Shown piece after piece: positions 42,209 to 51,981 of a DNA stretch of 64,000 nt; the stretch's first letter is position 1; every line of letters starts with the position of its first letter. The position numbers and the translations under genes were made by a program. Source of the DNA: Deltaproteobacteria bacterium. Lineage in GTDB: Bacteria; Desulfobacterota; BSN033; WVXP01. The notes under the pieces are model-generated. The model worked only from the letters and a program-made list of their open reading frames with translations, was not told where the DNA came from and did not search any database. The stretch covers positions 46,891 through 110,890 of the forward strand of contig JAFDHF010000011.1 of NCBI GenBank assembly GCA_019308905.1. The letters are read 5' to 3'.

Positions 42209-44728
42209 TCAGGGCGGAGATACATGGCTGTACTGAACCGTATACGCCTCCCGTCTCTTCTTGCGAATCCACCCTCCCCCTACCCCGATAACGGCAATCA
42301 ACAGGTTGACCAGTCCCATGTTCACGAATTTCCAGAAGTTCCTCACAGCCGGCGAAGGCCTGTCAATAGCCCGGTCGACGGGTTTCTTGGCCCGTATGTA
42401 TATCAGGTCCTCTCCCAGGGCGAGGGCGTCGACGGCGTTCAGAAATAGATCAAGGCTTCCCTGGGACAGGAAACCGCGCCTGAACATCTGAGACCCACCC
42501 ACGAGGATCAATCTGCCCGGCTTAGGAACCGCCGGTTCCTCCTCCCTGTCCTGGGGGTTCTCGGCTCCCCCCTTCCTTTCCGCCGGGGACTCTCTGTCTT
42601 TGGGCCAATCCGGCCTGACCCTGCCCCGAAATGCATCGGCGAACTGTCCTTCCACGTAAACCATCACAGGGTACTGGCTGAACCCTCCACCAGGCGGCCC
42701 TTCAAAGTCAGCCTCTGTAAGCTTCTTCTCAGCGGGCACTTTCCAGGCTCGACGGCTCGTCATCATGAGAGGGGTCACCTTGAGCTTGTGCTCGGCTATT
42801 TTCTCTTCGTCAAGAGATATCGCAGATCCCCAGAGGAAGAAGACCTGACCCAGCCTTGAGGTTACAGAGAAATTCCGGTTCATGGAAGCGGGATTGATCA
42901 CTATATGAGTCGGCAGATTGAGGGAGACACCGCCGAAAAAGGCCTGGAAGGGGTTGGAGGAATCGGAGATGGTCACCGCCTCGTGGTTCTGATCCATGAG
43001 GATCGAGTCATCCACAGAGAGGCCCGAGGCTTGCAGAACCTCGTTGATACCTGGGCTTTCGTCGATCCTTTCCAGATTGACCCTGCCCTTGGCCATCTTG
43101 TAATCCCAGCGGTGGTTCTGAACCGCCATGAAAACAGGAGTCCCAGCGACCAGGGCCCTGTTGATCTCCCATCTCTGGCGGTCGTTGAGACGCCTCGGGT
43201 TGACGAGAACCAGTGCATCGTACCTGTCGGGCAGGGGATCATCTCGGGTCATGCCGACCCTCCGGACGTCGTACTTCTCATAGGCGAGGAGGTTCTCAAG
43301 GGTTCTGTAAGGATCTTCACCGCGGGGAAGGGGACGTCCCATCTTCTTGTAAAGGGCGATTATCTGGGGAGAAAGATTGAGATCGGTTTTTGGAGCCACC
43401 ATTGCAACGACTGGTCTTTTCTCTCTGGCCAACTTGTACGTCCTGTTGACCACGCGGTATTCGAGGTCATACAGATCCATCGGCAGGATCCTCGGAATGA
43501 TCTCCTCAGGTTTGTCCTTGTAAGCAATGCCGATAGAGGAGTAGATGAGCTGTGTTGTGGACTGATCCTGCCGCAGGGCCCGCACGGAAAAGGGTTTGAT
43601 CCCCTTGTCCAACAGCCGTTTCTCCAAGGCTTCTCCCTTGGACTCTCCCTTTCCTTTTGCCCCTTTGTTTTCCGCCGCAAGCACATTGGCCGCCTCCATA
43701 TGGATGACCCGGTACACGAGTTTTGATCGAGAGGCGACCCGCATCTCCTCGAGCTTGTCGAGGATGTCCTGTTCGAGGGATTTCAGTTCCGTCGGCATCT
43801 TGTCTCTGGGAGTGATGTAGAGCTTCACCTGGACAGGGACCTTGAGGCCTGACAGGATCTTTTTCGATGCCTCCGAAAGAGTATAGATCCTGCCTTCCGT
43901 GAGGTCGAAACGACCCAGCGAACGGGTTGCGCTCAGATAGTTGAAAACAAGCCCGATAGCCAAGCACAAAACCAGAGCAGAGGAAAAGATTATCCTGTGA
44001 TGGGGCCGATTCCTACCATCGAGATAGAAGCCGTTGAGAAAGAGAAACAGGGCCGTCCAGATCAGAAAGTAGAGCAAATCTCCCACCTCTACAACCCCTC
44101 GGGCAAAGGTGTCATAGTGGCCGGTGACACCCACCACATCGTTGAGGAGTGATCCCAGCCCCGGCAGGAAGCTGTCGAGATAGGTGGCAATGAAATTCGT
44201 TCCCAGCAGATAGACCCCAAAGCATGCCAGAAGGGAGAGGATGAAGGCAACGATCTGATCCTTGCAAAGGCCGGAGAAGAATATCCCCATACTCAGAAAG
44301 AAGGAACCCAACAACAGGGACCCCACGTATGCGGAGGTGATGGCACCCATGTCCGGATTGCCCAGAACCGAAAGCATGAGGGGAATGGTCAAGGTGCTCG
44401 CCAGGGTGACCACATAGAAGATACAGCCGGCAAGGTACTTGCCGAGAACGAGCTCGAGGGATGTCATGGGAAACGTCAGGAGGAGTTCGTGGGTGTTCTC
44501 TTTCCGCTCCTCGGCCCAGGAACGCATGGTCACCGCGGGGATGAAGACACAGAGAATCAGGGGGAGACTCATGAAAAATCCCCGCATGTCCGCCCGGGGG
44601 AAGGTGAAGAACGGGGTGATGTAGAGGCCCACTGAAACCAGCAGGAATACGATCATATAGACATAGCCGATAGTCGACTTGTAGTAGGCGGCCAATTCAC
44701 GCCGCGTTATGATCCATATGTTTCTCAT
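42209..44728 (-). CDS. GldF-GldG fusion: ABC-2 permease with auxiliary periplasmic domain
   Basis: An 839-residue fused protein. Residues 1-240 are an ABC-2 permease (MRNIWIITRRELAAYYKSTIGY start, six helices) equal to GldF. A further helix near 255-270 leads into a GldG-like soluble part (GRFDLTEGRIYTLSEASKKILSGLKVPVQVKLYIT, then RPVVAMVAPKT) that ends in a C-terminal membrane helix (MGLVNLLIAVIGVGGGW). In gliding Bacteroidota these are separate genes required for motility; relatives also occur in non-gliding bacteria with unknown cargo. It overlaps the ATPase gene by 4 nt. Confidence 0.87.
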   Translation of the reverse strand: MRNIWIITRRELAAYYKSTIGYVYMIVFLLVSVGLYITPFFTFPRADMRGFFMSLPLILCVFIPAVTMRSWAEERKENTHELLLTFPMTSLELVLGKYLAGCIFYVVTLASTLTIPLMLSVLGNPDMGAITSAYVGSLLLGSFFLSMGIFFSGLCKDQIVAFILSLLACFGVYLLGTNFIATYLDSFLPGLGSLLNDVVGVTGHYDTFARGVVEVGDLLYFLIWTALFLFLNGFYLDGRNRPHHRIIFSSALVLCLAIGLVFNYLSATRSLGRFDLTEGRIYTLSEASKKILSGLKVPVQVKLYITPRDKMPTELKSLEQDILDKLEEMRVASRSKLVYRVIHMEAANVLAAENKGAKGKGESKGEALEKRLLDKGIKPFSVRALRQDQSTTQLIYSSIGIAYKDKPEEIIPRILPMDLYDLEYRVVNRTYKLAREKRPVVAMVAPKTDLNLSPQIIALYKKMGRPLPRGEDPYRTLENLLAYEKYDVRRVGMTRDDPLPDRYDALVLVNPRRLNDRQRWEINRALVAGTPVFMAVQNHRWDYKMAKGRVNLERIDESPGINEVLQASGLSVDDSILMDQNHEAVTISDSSNPFQAFFGGVSLNLPTHIVINPASMNRNFSVTSRLGQVFFLWGSAISLDEEKIAEHKLKVTPLMMTSRRAWKVPAEKKLTEADFEGPPGGGFSQYPVMVYVEGQFADAFRGRVRPDWPKDRESPAERKGGAENPQDREEEPAVPKPGRLILVGGSQMFRRGFLSQGSLDLFLNAVDALALGEDLIYIRAKKPVDRAIDRPSPAVRNFWKFVNMGLVNLLIAVIGVGGGWIRKKRREAYTVQYSHVSPP

Positions 44729-45684
44729 GCCCCACCTCCTGTCGGTCTCCCCGCACTTTCCGGCTCGGCCAGAGCGAGAAAGATCTCCTCAAGGCTGAAC
44801 GGCTGAGAAGCCAGACAGCGAAGCTCCCAGTGTTTCGTCACCGCGAGATTTCCGATCCGACCCACGAGATCAGAACCAACAGGGGCCTCAACCGTCAGGG
44901 TGCTGATTCCCCGGGAGTCGTCCGCCAGCCGAGCTCCGCCCACACCGACCTCAGCCAGCGCCTGAAGGACTTCTCCGGGGGGAGAGAGGACACAGAGGCG
45001 CACCCTTTCCCTGCCGATCGCCTCCTTTCGCAGCTCCTCCAATGTGCCGTTGCCGACAATACGGCCCCGGCTGATAATGAGAAGCCTATCGGAGAGAGCC
45101 TCTGCTTCTTGGAGAATGTGGGTGGATAGGATAACGGTCCGCTCTCTGCCCAGTTCACGGACCAGTTCCCTGATTTCCAGGATCTGGTGCGGGTCGAGAC
45201 CCGACGTGGGTTCGTCCAGAATGATAACTTCAGGATCGTGTATCAACGCCTGAGCAAGGGCCGCACGTTGGCGAAAGCCCTTGCTCAATTCCCTGATGAT
45301 CTTGCGATACATGGGTCCTAGACCGCACTTTTCAACGACCCATCTCATTCTCCGGGCAAGACGCTCACCCCTCAGCCCTCTGGCCCTCCCGACAAAGGCG
45401 AGATAGTCCCGGGTCTCCATGTCCATATAGAGGGGAAGGATTTCCGGCAGATACCCGATCTTCTTGCGGACCTCGAGGGGTTCGGTCAGAATACTGTGGC
45501 CCGAGACCGTGGCAGCCCCGCCGCTCGGGTAGAGGTAGGTGGTGAGTATCTTCATGGCCGTGGATTTGCCCGCTCCGTTGGGCCCGAGAAGACCCACAAC
45601 CTCTCCGGGCCGAACCTCAAAGGTCGCCCTATCCAATGCCAGGACCGGGCCGAAGCGCATGGTCAATTCCTGAGCGGAAATCAT
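44725..45684 (-). CDS. ABC transporter ATP-binding protein (GldA-like)
   Basis: A 319-residue ATPase with Walker A GPNGAGKST, Q-loop YLPEILPLY, signature LSKGFRQR, Walker B VIILDEP and the switch STHIL. The C-terminal extension (residues 230-319) is of the CcmA/GldA type. It is the first gene of the GldA, GldF-GldG, DUF4340 unit and powers the permease it overlaps. Promoter at 45810-45838. Confidence 0.92.
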   Translation of the reverse strand: MISAQELTMRFGPVLALDRATFEVRPGEVVGLLGPNGAGKSTAMKILTTYLYPSGGAATVSGHSILTEPLEVRKKIGYLPEILPLYMDMETRDYLAFVGRARGLRGERLARRMRWVVEKCGLGPMYRKIIRELSKGFRQRAALAQALIHDPEVIILDEPTSGLDPHQILEIRELVRELGRERTVILSTHILQEAEALSDRLLIISRGRIVGNGTLEELRKEAIGRERVRLCVLSPPGEVLQALAEVGVGGARLADDSRGISTLTVEAPVGSDLVGRIGNLAVTKHWELRCLASQPFSLEEIFLALAEPESAGRPTGGGA

Positions 45685-45809
45685 AGGCCTCTCCCTCCAA
45701 CATGCAGTCAGATTTATCTTCTGGGGTCGGGTTCCTAAGATAGAAATCGTGAATCATGGTGACACGAGCGGCAGGTGCTCCGTAACCTGCGGGAGTAGTT
45801 CACCGGATA

Positions 45810-45838
45810 ATCTTATATCGCTTTCCCGGTTTTGTCAC
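45810..45838 (-). promoter_or_regulatory. Probable promoter of the Gld-type ABC operon
   Basis: Minus strand GTGACA (45838-45833), 17-nt spacer, TAAGAT (45815-45810). Divergent from the RND promoter at 45908-45937. Confidence 0.4.
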
Positions 45839-45907
45839 TCCCCTTCGGATCGAATCATGCGGCCTGATCGACAAGTTGTTTCAGAACCTACGTCCCCCTC
45901 TCTTGGT

Positions 45908-45937
45908 TTGACTCGTCTATTTGAGTAACTGTATATT
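45908..45937 (+). promoter_or_regulatory. Probable promoter of the RND efflux operon
   Basis: TTGACT at 45908-45913, 18-nt spacer, TATATT at 45932-45937. It predicts a start near 45944, which favours the ATG at 45973 over the upstream in-frame codon at 45952. Confidence 0.55.
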
Positions 45938-45972
45938 GAACACTGGGGTGGTTGTCTGGTGCAGGGGGTAGG

Positions 45973-47262
45973 ATGCAAAAAAGAGTCTGGATTTCCGGAG
46001 GCCTCTTATCCCTCATCCTGGTTCTCACGACGGCAGGAATTCTCTTCCTCGTCGAGACCGATGAGGAGAGCAAAGCTCGCCTCCAGGAGCCGATTCGCCG
46101 CGTCTCCGTGGAGGCGCGCGAAGCCGTCCCCCGCGCCTACACGCGGTGGGTGGAAGCCTATTCAACGGTCAGACCCTTTCGCAAGGGGACCGTCAGCGCC
46201 CAGGTAGCCGGGCCCATTGTCAGGCTTGCTCCAGGCACCGAGCCGGGAATCCCCGTTGAAAAAGGCGAGGAGCTCGTGAAAATCGAGGATATACGGTACC
46301 GTTTCACCCTTCAAAAGGCCAGGGCTGCCTTCAGAAAACTTCAGGCCCTCATGGAGATCGAGCGAAATGAGAACAAAAGACGGGCCATCATGTATCGAAT
46401 CGCAAAACAGAGACTGGTGTTGGCCCAATCCGACTACAAGCGTAATCAGAAGCTCTTCGAGAAGGAACTCATCTCCAAGAAGGTACTCGAACTCGCCGAG
46501 AGCCAGATGGAGGTCCGTCGATCAGAGTATGAAAACGCTCGCAGCGAGCTACAGAGCCGGCAGGCCCGAATCCAATCCATACAGGCAGACCTGAGCGCTG
46601 CCAGCGCCGAGATCGACCGGTCTCAAGAGGATTTGGAAGATACGGTCGTTCGCGCTCCTTTCGACGGGGTTATCGGCAACCGCTATGTGGAAATAGGAGA
46701 CCAGGTGGCTCCGGGCCAGAAGCTCTTCACGGTCCTTGATATCTCCTCGGTCAAAGTCGTGGCCCGAATTCCATCCCAGTTCATCGGTCGCGTCCAGTCC
46801 GGGATCCGTGTGGAGGTGGCCACAAGGGCGTATCCTGAGACCGTCTTCAACGGCGCGGTGATCCACGTATACCCGGAAGCAGATCCAAAGAACCGGACCT
46901 TCGCCGTTGAGGTCAAAGTGGTCAACGGAAAGAAGCCTATGATTCTGCCCGGTATGTTTGCCCGGGTCCGCTTTCCCGTCCTATCCCTGGATCAGGCCCT
47001 GCTCGTCCCTCGGGATGCACTCATGGAAGACGGCCAGGGCACTTATGTCTATGTGGTGGATCACTCGACCCGGACAGCCCAGAGAAGGGACCTCGTCCTC
47101 GGGGACCTTGGTTCGGAAGAGGCCCTGGTGGTCGAAGGTCTCAGTCCGGGTGAGTCCGTGATCATACGGGGCCAAGAGATGCTTCATAACGGAACACCAG
47201 TCCAATGGACCGCGTCCTCGCCAGGCTCCACCCTCAAGAACCCACAAGGCCCAGCGGAATAG
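45973..47262 (+). CDS. RND efflux periplasmic adaptor (membrane fusion protein)
   Basis: A 429-residue HlyD/AcrA-type adaptor linking an inner-membrane pump to an outer-membrane channel. A signal anchor (residues 6-24) is followed by a lipoyl half (GPIVRLAPGTEPGIPVEKGEELVKI), a long coiled-coil hairpin (about residues 105-205, KARAAFRKLQALMEI to LQSRQARIQSIQ), the second lipoyl half (RAPFDGVIGNRYVEIGDQVAPGQ), and a beta-barrel. It has no lipobox. It precedes the pump gene by 12 nt. Confidence 0.9.
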   Translation: MQKRVWISGGLLSLILVLTTAGILFLVETDEESKARLQEPIRRVSVEAREAVPRAYTRWVEAYSTVRPFRKGTVSAQVAGPIVRLAPGTEPGIPVEKGEELVKIEDIRYRFTLQKARAAFRKLQALMEIERNENKRRAIMYRIAKQRLVLAQSDYKRNQKLFEKELISKKVLELAESQMEVRRSEYENARSELQSRQARIQSIQADLSAASAEIDRSQEDLEDTVVRAPFDGVIGNRYVEIGDQVAPGQKLFTVLDISSVKVVARIPSQFIGRVQSGIRVEVATRAYPETVFNGAVIHVYPEADPKNRTFAVEVKVVNGKKPMILPGMFARVRFPVLSLDQALLVPRDALMEDGQGTYVYVVDHSTRTAQRRDLVLGDLGSEEALVVEGLSPGESVIIRGQEMLHNGTPVQWTASSPGSTLKNPQGPAE

Positions 47263-47274
47263 GCAACCGATTCC

Positions 47275-50200
47275 ATGATCCGCTACTTCGTGCGCAATTC
47301 GGTCTTTGTCAACCTTCTCATGATGGTGATCCTGGTGGCAGGAGTCCTGACCTACCTTTCGATCACCCGGGAGATGTTCCCGGAGTTCTCCCTAGATTCC
47401 ATTGCCATCAGGACAGAGTACCCAGGGGCCTCCCCGCAGGAGGTGGAGAAGCTCATCACCATCAAGATCGAGGACGAGATTGCGGACATCGACGGGGTGG
47501 ACAATATCTACTCGGAATCACAGGAAGGCTTTTCTCTTATTACGGTTGAAGTCTCCGATTATGCGGATCTGAACAGGGTTCTCAACGATATTTCTTCGGC
47601 CATCGACAGTATCGAGGACCTGCCGGATGATGCGGAAGATCCGGTGGTCAGTGAAATAAAGAACGCCTTCCCGATCATCACGGTCTCCGTGTTTGGTGAT
47701 CTGCCTGAATTGACCATGAAGGAGATCGCCGAGGATGTGCAGGACGATCTCCGCGAGATTCCTGGTGTGGGCTCGGTCTATCTCTCCGGTGCAAGGGACC
47801 GTGAGATCTGGGTCGAGGTGAACCCCAGGCGCTTGGAACAATACCAACTGAGTCTCGAGGACATCGGGAAAGCCCTGGAGGCCCGGAATCTCAACCTTCC
47901 GGGCGGAACCATCAAAACTGACCGGGGGGAGTTCCTGGTTCGGACAGTCGGGGAAATCCTAGAGGCGCGAGGTCTTGAAGGGGTCATTCTCCGGTCGGAT
48001 CCTCAAGGGAACGTCCTCACTCTATCTCAGGTGGCCCGGGTGCGAGACCACTTCGAAGAACCCGTGACCTTTGGCCGCTTCAACGGCCAGCCCGCCATGA
48101 ACCTGGCCGTAGGCAAGGAAAAACGAGGCGATGCCATTGCCATTTCCAGGGCCGTCCGGGAGCTCGTCGCCCAATATGAAAAACGTCTCCCCCCCGGTGT
48201 TCACCTCGACGTCTTCAACGACTTTTCCGTCTATATCAAGAATCGGCTGAACACACTGAAGCGAAACGGCCTGGCCGGCTTTGGCTTGGTTCTCGCCATC
48301 CTCTGCATATTCTTCAACTTCCGGGTGGCTGGGATGACCGCGCTGGGGATCCCGGTCTCTTTCGCGGGTGCCTTACTCTTGATGCAGGCCTTTGGTATCT
48401 CTCTGAATATGATCTCCATGTTCAGCCTGATCCTGGTGCTGGGGATCATCGTGGATGATGCCATCGTGGTCTCGGAAAACACGTATCGTTATCTGGAACA
48501 AGGGCTTCCGCCTCAGGAGGCGGCGGTTCTGGGCACACAACAGGTGCTGGGACCGGTGGTGGCCACGGTGGTCACGACGATCGCGGCTTTCCTTCCCATG
48601 CTCCTGGTGACCGGGACCACGGGCAAGTTCATGTCTGTCATCCCCAAGGTGGTCACCTTCGCCTTGATAGCCTCCCTCATGGAGGCCCTGGTGATTCTTC
48701 CCTCCCACCTGGCGGAGTGGTCCCCCAAGAAGCATCGAGCAGGGCTATCACTTCGATCGGAACAATGGCTCGATGCGGTTCGAAAGCGCTATGTCCGCTT
48801 CCTTGCACTCTGCCTCCGGTGGAAGCACGTGAGTCTGGCTGCCAGCCTCGGGATCACGGCCCTCATGGTGACCTTCGCTCTGACCCGAATCCCGTTCACC
48901 CTCTTCCATGAGTTCGAATCGACGCAGTTTTTCATCAACGTTGAAACCCCTGTCACCTCGAAGATCGAGGATACAAGAGACGTAATCGCCCGGATCGAAA
49001 AAATCCTTATGGAAACCCTCCCACCCACGGAACTGAAATCCGTGGCGTCCAACGTGGGACTCATCTTCTTGGATGTGAATCGGGTTGTCCGGGGATCCAA
49101 TGGAGGCCAGATCATCGTGGAGTTGACAGAGGCCCACAAACGGGATCGCTCCAGCCAGGAAATCATCAATGAGCTACGCGCGCGAACCGAGGGGATGCCG
49201 GGGGCGACCAAGATTCAGTATTTCAAACCCCAGGCCGGGCCAGGCGGTGCTGCCATCGAGATACGCGTGGTAGGGGATGAGTTCCCGATCCTCCAGGAGA
49301 TCGCCGGGAAACTGAAAGGATTCCTGGCGACCTTTCCCGGCACCAAAGATATCCGCGACGACTTTCTGCCTGGGAAGAGGGAACTGCGCATCGTGGTCCG
49401 CCCGGAGGCAAGAGGCCTGGGGTTGGACGTGGCCTCCATTGCCAGGCAGGTTCGGAGCAGTCTCCATGGGGCCGAGTTTTCCAAGATCCTGAGAGCCGGC
49501 GAAGACATCCCTATCATCGTGAAGTACCCCGAGGGGTTCCGAGATCGCCCATCCCGGGTGGAAGATCTCGTACTCACCACTCCCACCGGCGAGAAGGTCT
49601 ATTTCACTGAAGTGGCCGGACTGATGCACGCGCCGGGCAGTGCCAAGATTATCCGGGCCGACCAGAAAAGATCTATCACGGTTCTGGCAGACGTGGATGA
49701 AAAGGAGGGGAATACTCTGGAGATCACCGGCGAGGTGCGAGAGAACTTTGCGGACCTCCAGACTCAATATCCGGGATACAAACTGGAGTTCAAGGGCAAA
49801 CGTAGGGAGATGGAACAGTCCATGCAGGATCTGATGAAGAGCTTTCTGGTCGCAGTGCTTCTCATCTACCTCATTCTGGGGGCTCTGTTCAAGTCTTACA
49901 TTCAACCCCTGGTGGTCATGCTGGCCATTCCTTTTGCGGCCAACGGAGTCATTTTGGGTCACGCCCTCATGGGACTCTCCTTCGGGATCCTCTCCATGAT
50001 GGGCATGGTGGCCTTGGCCGGAGTGGTGGTAAACGACTCGCTCATTCTCGTCAGCTTTGTCAATGAACTCAGACGTGAGGGCACACCATTGCTCCAGGCT
50101 CTCTTGAGTGCCGGCCAGCTCCGCCTGCGTCCAATCATTCTGACCACCATAACCACGGCGGCAGGCCTTGCACCCCTGGGTTTTTTCGCTTCCGGTCAGG

Positions 50201-50403
50201 CCAAGTTCCTCTCCCCCATGGCCATCTCCATCATCTTCGGACTGACGATCTCCACGGTCCTAACCCTCATCATTATCCCCTGCTCATATGCCATTGTGGA
50301 AGACCTGCGGCAGACGCTCCGGAGTTCCGTGGGCCTCAGAAGGGATGTCTTTCTTGAGCAGAACCGCGAGTCGAACCAAGGGCCGCCCCCTTCTTCCCCT
50401 TAG
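47275..50403 (+). CDS. RND-family multidrug efflux permease (AcrB-like)
   Basis: A 1042-residue proton-driven RND pump. Helix 1 (NSVFVNLLMMVILVAGVLTYL), two large periplasmic loops, and the helix 4 proton-relay motif LGIIVDDAIVVSEN are typical. The second half repeats the fold with GMVALAGVVVNDSLILVSFVNELR in helix 10. It belongs to the branch of environmental AcrB/MexF-like proteins whose substrates are rarely known. No outer-membrane TolC-type gene lies nearby. The pair is not next to a regulator. Confidence 0.92.
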   Translation: MIRYFVRNSVFVNLLMMVILVAGVLTYLSITREMFPEFSLDSIAIRTEYPGASPQEVEKLITIKIEDEIADIDGVDNIYSESQEGFSLITVEVSDYADLNRVLNDISSAIDSIEDLPDDAEDPVVSEIKNAFPIITVSVFGDLPELTMKEIAEDVQDDLREIPGVGSVYLSGARDREIWVEVNPRRLEQYQLSLEDIGKALEARNLNLPGGTIKTDRGEFLVRTVGEILEARGLEGVILRSDPQGNVLTLSQVARVRDHFEEPVTFGRFNGQPAMNLAVGKEKRGDAIAISRAVRELVAQYEKRLPPGVHLDVFNDFSVYIKNRLNTLKRNGLAGFGLVLAILCIFFNFRVAGMTALGIPVSFAGALLLMQAFGISLNMISMFSLILVLGIIVDDAIVVSENTYRYLEQGLPPQEAAVLGTQQVLGPVVATVVTTIAAFLPMLLVTGTTGKFMSVIPKVVTFALIASLMEALVILPSHLAEWSPKKHRAGLSLRSEQWLDAVRKRYVRFLALCLRWKHVSLAASLGITALMVTFALTRIPFTLFHEFESTQFFINVETPVTSKIEDTRDVIARIEKILMETLPPTELKSVASNVGLIFLDVNRVVRGSNGGQIIVELTEAHKRDRSSQEIINELRARTEGMPGATKIQYFKPQAGPGGAAIEIRVVGDEFPILQEIAGKLKGFLATFPGTKDIRDDFLPGKRELRIVVRPEARGLGLDVASIARQVRSSLHGAEFSKILRAGEDIPIIVKYPEGFRDRPSRVEDLVLTTPTGEKVYFTEVAGLMHAPGSAKIIRADQKRSITVLADVDEKEGNTLEITGEVRENFADLQTQYPGYKLEFKGKRREMEQSMQDLMKSFLVAVLLIYLILGALFKSYIQPLVVMLAIPFAANGVILGHALMGLSFGILSMMGMVALAGVVVNDSLILVSFVNELRREGTPLLQALLSAGQLRLRPIILTTITTAAGLAPLGFFASGQAKFLSPMAISIIFGLTISTVLTLIIIPCSYAIVEDLRQTLRSSVGLRRDVFLEQNRESNQGPPPSSP

Positions 50404-50610
50404 GCCTGCCAGATCACGTGAGGCTCGTCGTGGAGATGTGTCGTCCCCTGGAGGTCAAAGACAAAAGACCGTTCAGGTGTTATTGCCTCCTGCGGTGTGG
50501 GCCTCTTCAGGAAGGAGTTGACCTATGACGGAGAGGAGAAGAAAAGGGGATTGCTTGCCCTGGATAATCGAAGGGGGATCGAAGAAGGTATTTCTCCGAG
50601 AGGTGCCGGT

Positions 50611-51795
50611 ATGAAGGCCGCCTTGGATCACTCTCTCCAGGAACTAGAGGGTGGCGAATCGATTCAAATCGAGTCGGGAGAGACCATATTCAGACTGAGT
50701 TCCTATGGAGACAATCCCATTCTAAAACCCCAAGACTTGCGGCTCACCTGGTATGACAGGGGAGAGCGGAAGATAGGAGCCGTCTTCAACGGTGGGGCTG
50801 AGATCTTTCAGGACAAGGTCATCCTAATGCCGAGATGCCACCGGGGGTATCGAAAGGGCACGTTTTTCGACGAAACACTCGGCACCGAACGCCCCTGCAT
50901 GGAAGACTATGTCTCCGAGGTTTGGCCTCTGGTGAGCGAAGACGGCATCCATTTTGTCAGACTCCACAACACGGTAATTCGGGGCGACGGCACCGATCAT
51001 CACGACTTCACCCACGGTATAGAGGACATCAGGATCGTCAAGTATGGCCGGAGGTCTGTGCTCGTCGGCTGTGGTAAGGTCAAGCCTCCGTTCAAGGGCG
51101 GCAATGCGGACCGTATCGCCGTGTACGCGACCAGGGATTTCGTAGACATAACCTATCAAGGCATGGTGGAATCTTTTGATTCCCGCAACGCCGTCCCCTT
51201 CTCTGAGCCCGTGAACGGCCTCCACTACGTGCTGCTGCGCTTCCATCCCAGCATTCACCTGGATTGTCTTGAAGCCGGCAGGGATCAGTTGCTCCATCCT
51301 TCCAGGCACGTCAGACTCTGGGAGAGAATCTATGAGAGAAGGAGCCGGAATCTGATCCTGGAAGCCGGGCGCTACCCTCACGAAAATGAGAAAATCGGCC
51401 CAGGGCCGCAGGTGATCAAGACCGACAGGGGTTGGCTGGTAATCTATCATGCTGTTGGAGAGATAGAGGACAATATCTGTGAAGCATACGGGCTGGGTGA
51501 AAAGATCGAGAGAGGGTATTCCATATGCGCGGCTCTCTTGAACCTTGACGATCCGAGAGAGGTACTCTGCCGAACCAGAAAACCGATCTATATCCCATCA
51601 GCCCCTTATGAACTGCACGGTGATGATCGGTATCCGGTGGACGTGCCTAACGTCGTTTTTCCGGTAGGTGCTTTTGTCCGAAAAAACAGACTGGTCATCT
51701 ATGCCGGAGCCGGAGACAAGTACGTCATCCTCTTGAGCTGCAGCCTGACCAACCTGGTCGCCTATCTGTGGGAGCACTGCAAGGCCGGTGCATAG
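50611..51795 (+). CDS. GH130-family glycoside phosphorylase/hydrolase
   Basis: A 394-residue five-bladed propeller protein of the GH130 type, which usually phosphorolyses beta-mannosides such as mannobiose or mannosyl-N-acetylglucosamine. Blade segments include SSYGDNPILKPQDLRLTWY, FNGGAEIF, HDFTHGIEDIRIVKYG (the usual GVEDPR is GIEDIR here), and GPGPQVIKTDRGWLVIYHAV. I chose the ATG at 50611 for its GAGAGGTG ribosome site; a GTG at 50497 would add 38 residues of non-family sequence. It is an orphan with no sugar genes nearby. The exact substrate, and phosphorylase versus hydrolase activity, is open. Confidence 0.85.
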   Translation: MKAALDHSLQELEGGESIQIESGETIFRLSSYGDNPILKPQDLRLTWYDRGERKIGAVFNGGAEIFQDKVILMPRCHRGYRKGTFFDETLGTERPCMEDYVSEVWPLVSEDGIHFVRLHNTVIRGDGTDHHDFTHGIEDIRIVKYGRRSVLVGCGKVKPPFKGGNADRIAVYATRDFVDITYQGMVESFDSRNAVPFSEPVNGLHYVLLRFHPSIHLDCLEAGRDQLLHPSRHVRLWERIYERRSRNLILEAGRYPHENEKIGPGPQVIKTDRGWLVIYHAVGEIEDNICEAYGLGEKIERGYSICAALLNLDDPREVLCRTRKPIYIPSAPYELHGDDRYPVDVPNVVFPVGAFVRKNRLVIYAGAGDKYVILLSCSLTNLVAYLWEHCKAGA

Positions 51796-51919
51796 GAAGA
51801 TCAAGATACAGTCCACTCTCTCCTGTAGCCATCGATTCCGCTTGTTCCTGTTTCGATTGATATGATATGTCGGAAGTCCGGCATTCATGGCTCGAGGAGT
51901 TCCCCTCATGGCTTGTATT

Positions 51920-51947
51920 GACAGTCCGCCTGGGGATGTGATACTTA
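51920..51947 (+). promoter_or_regulatory. Sigma70-type promoter for trmN6-like gene
   Basis: TTGACA at 51920-51925, 16-nt spacer and GATACT at 51942-51947 preceded by TGT (extended -10). It predicts a start near 51954, leaving the GTG at 51961 nearly leaderless and favouring the TTG at 51982. Confidence 0.55.
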
Positions 51948-51981
51948 AGATGGCCCGCCTGTGGGAAGAGGAGAGAGAAGG

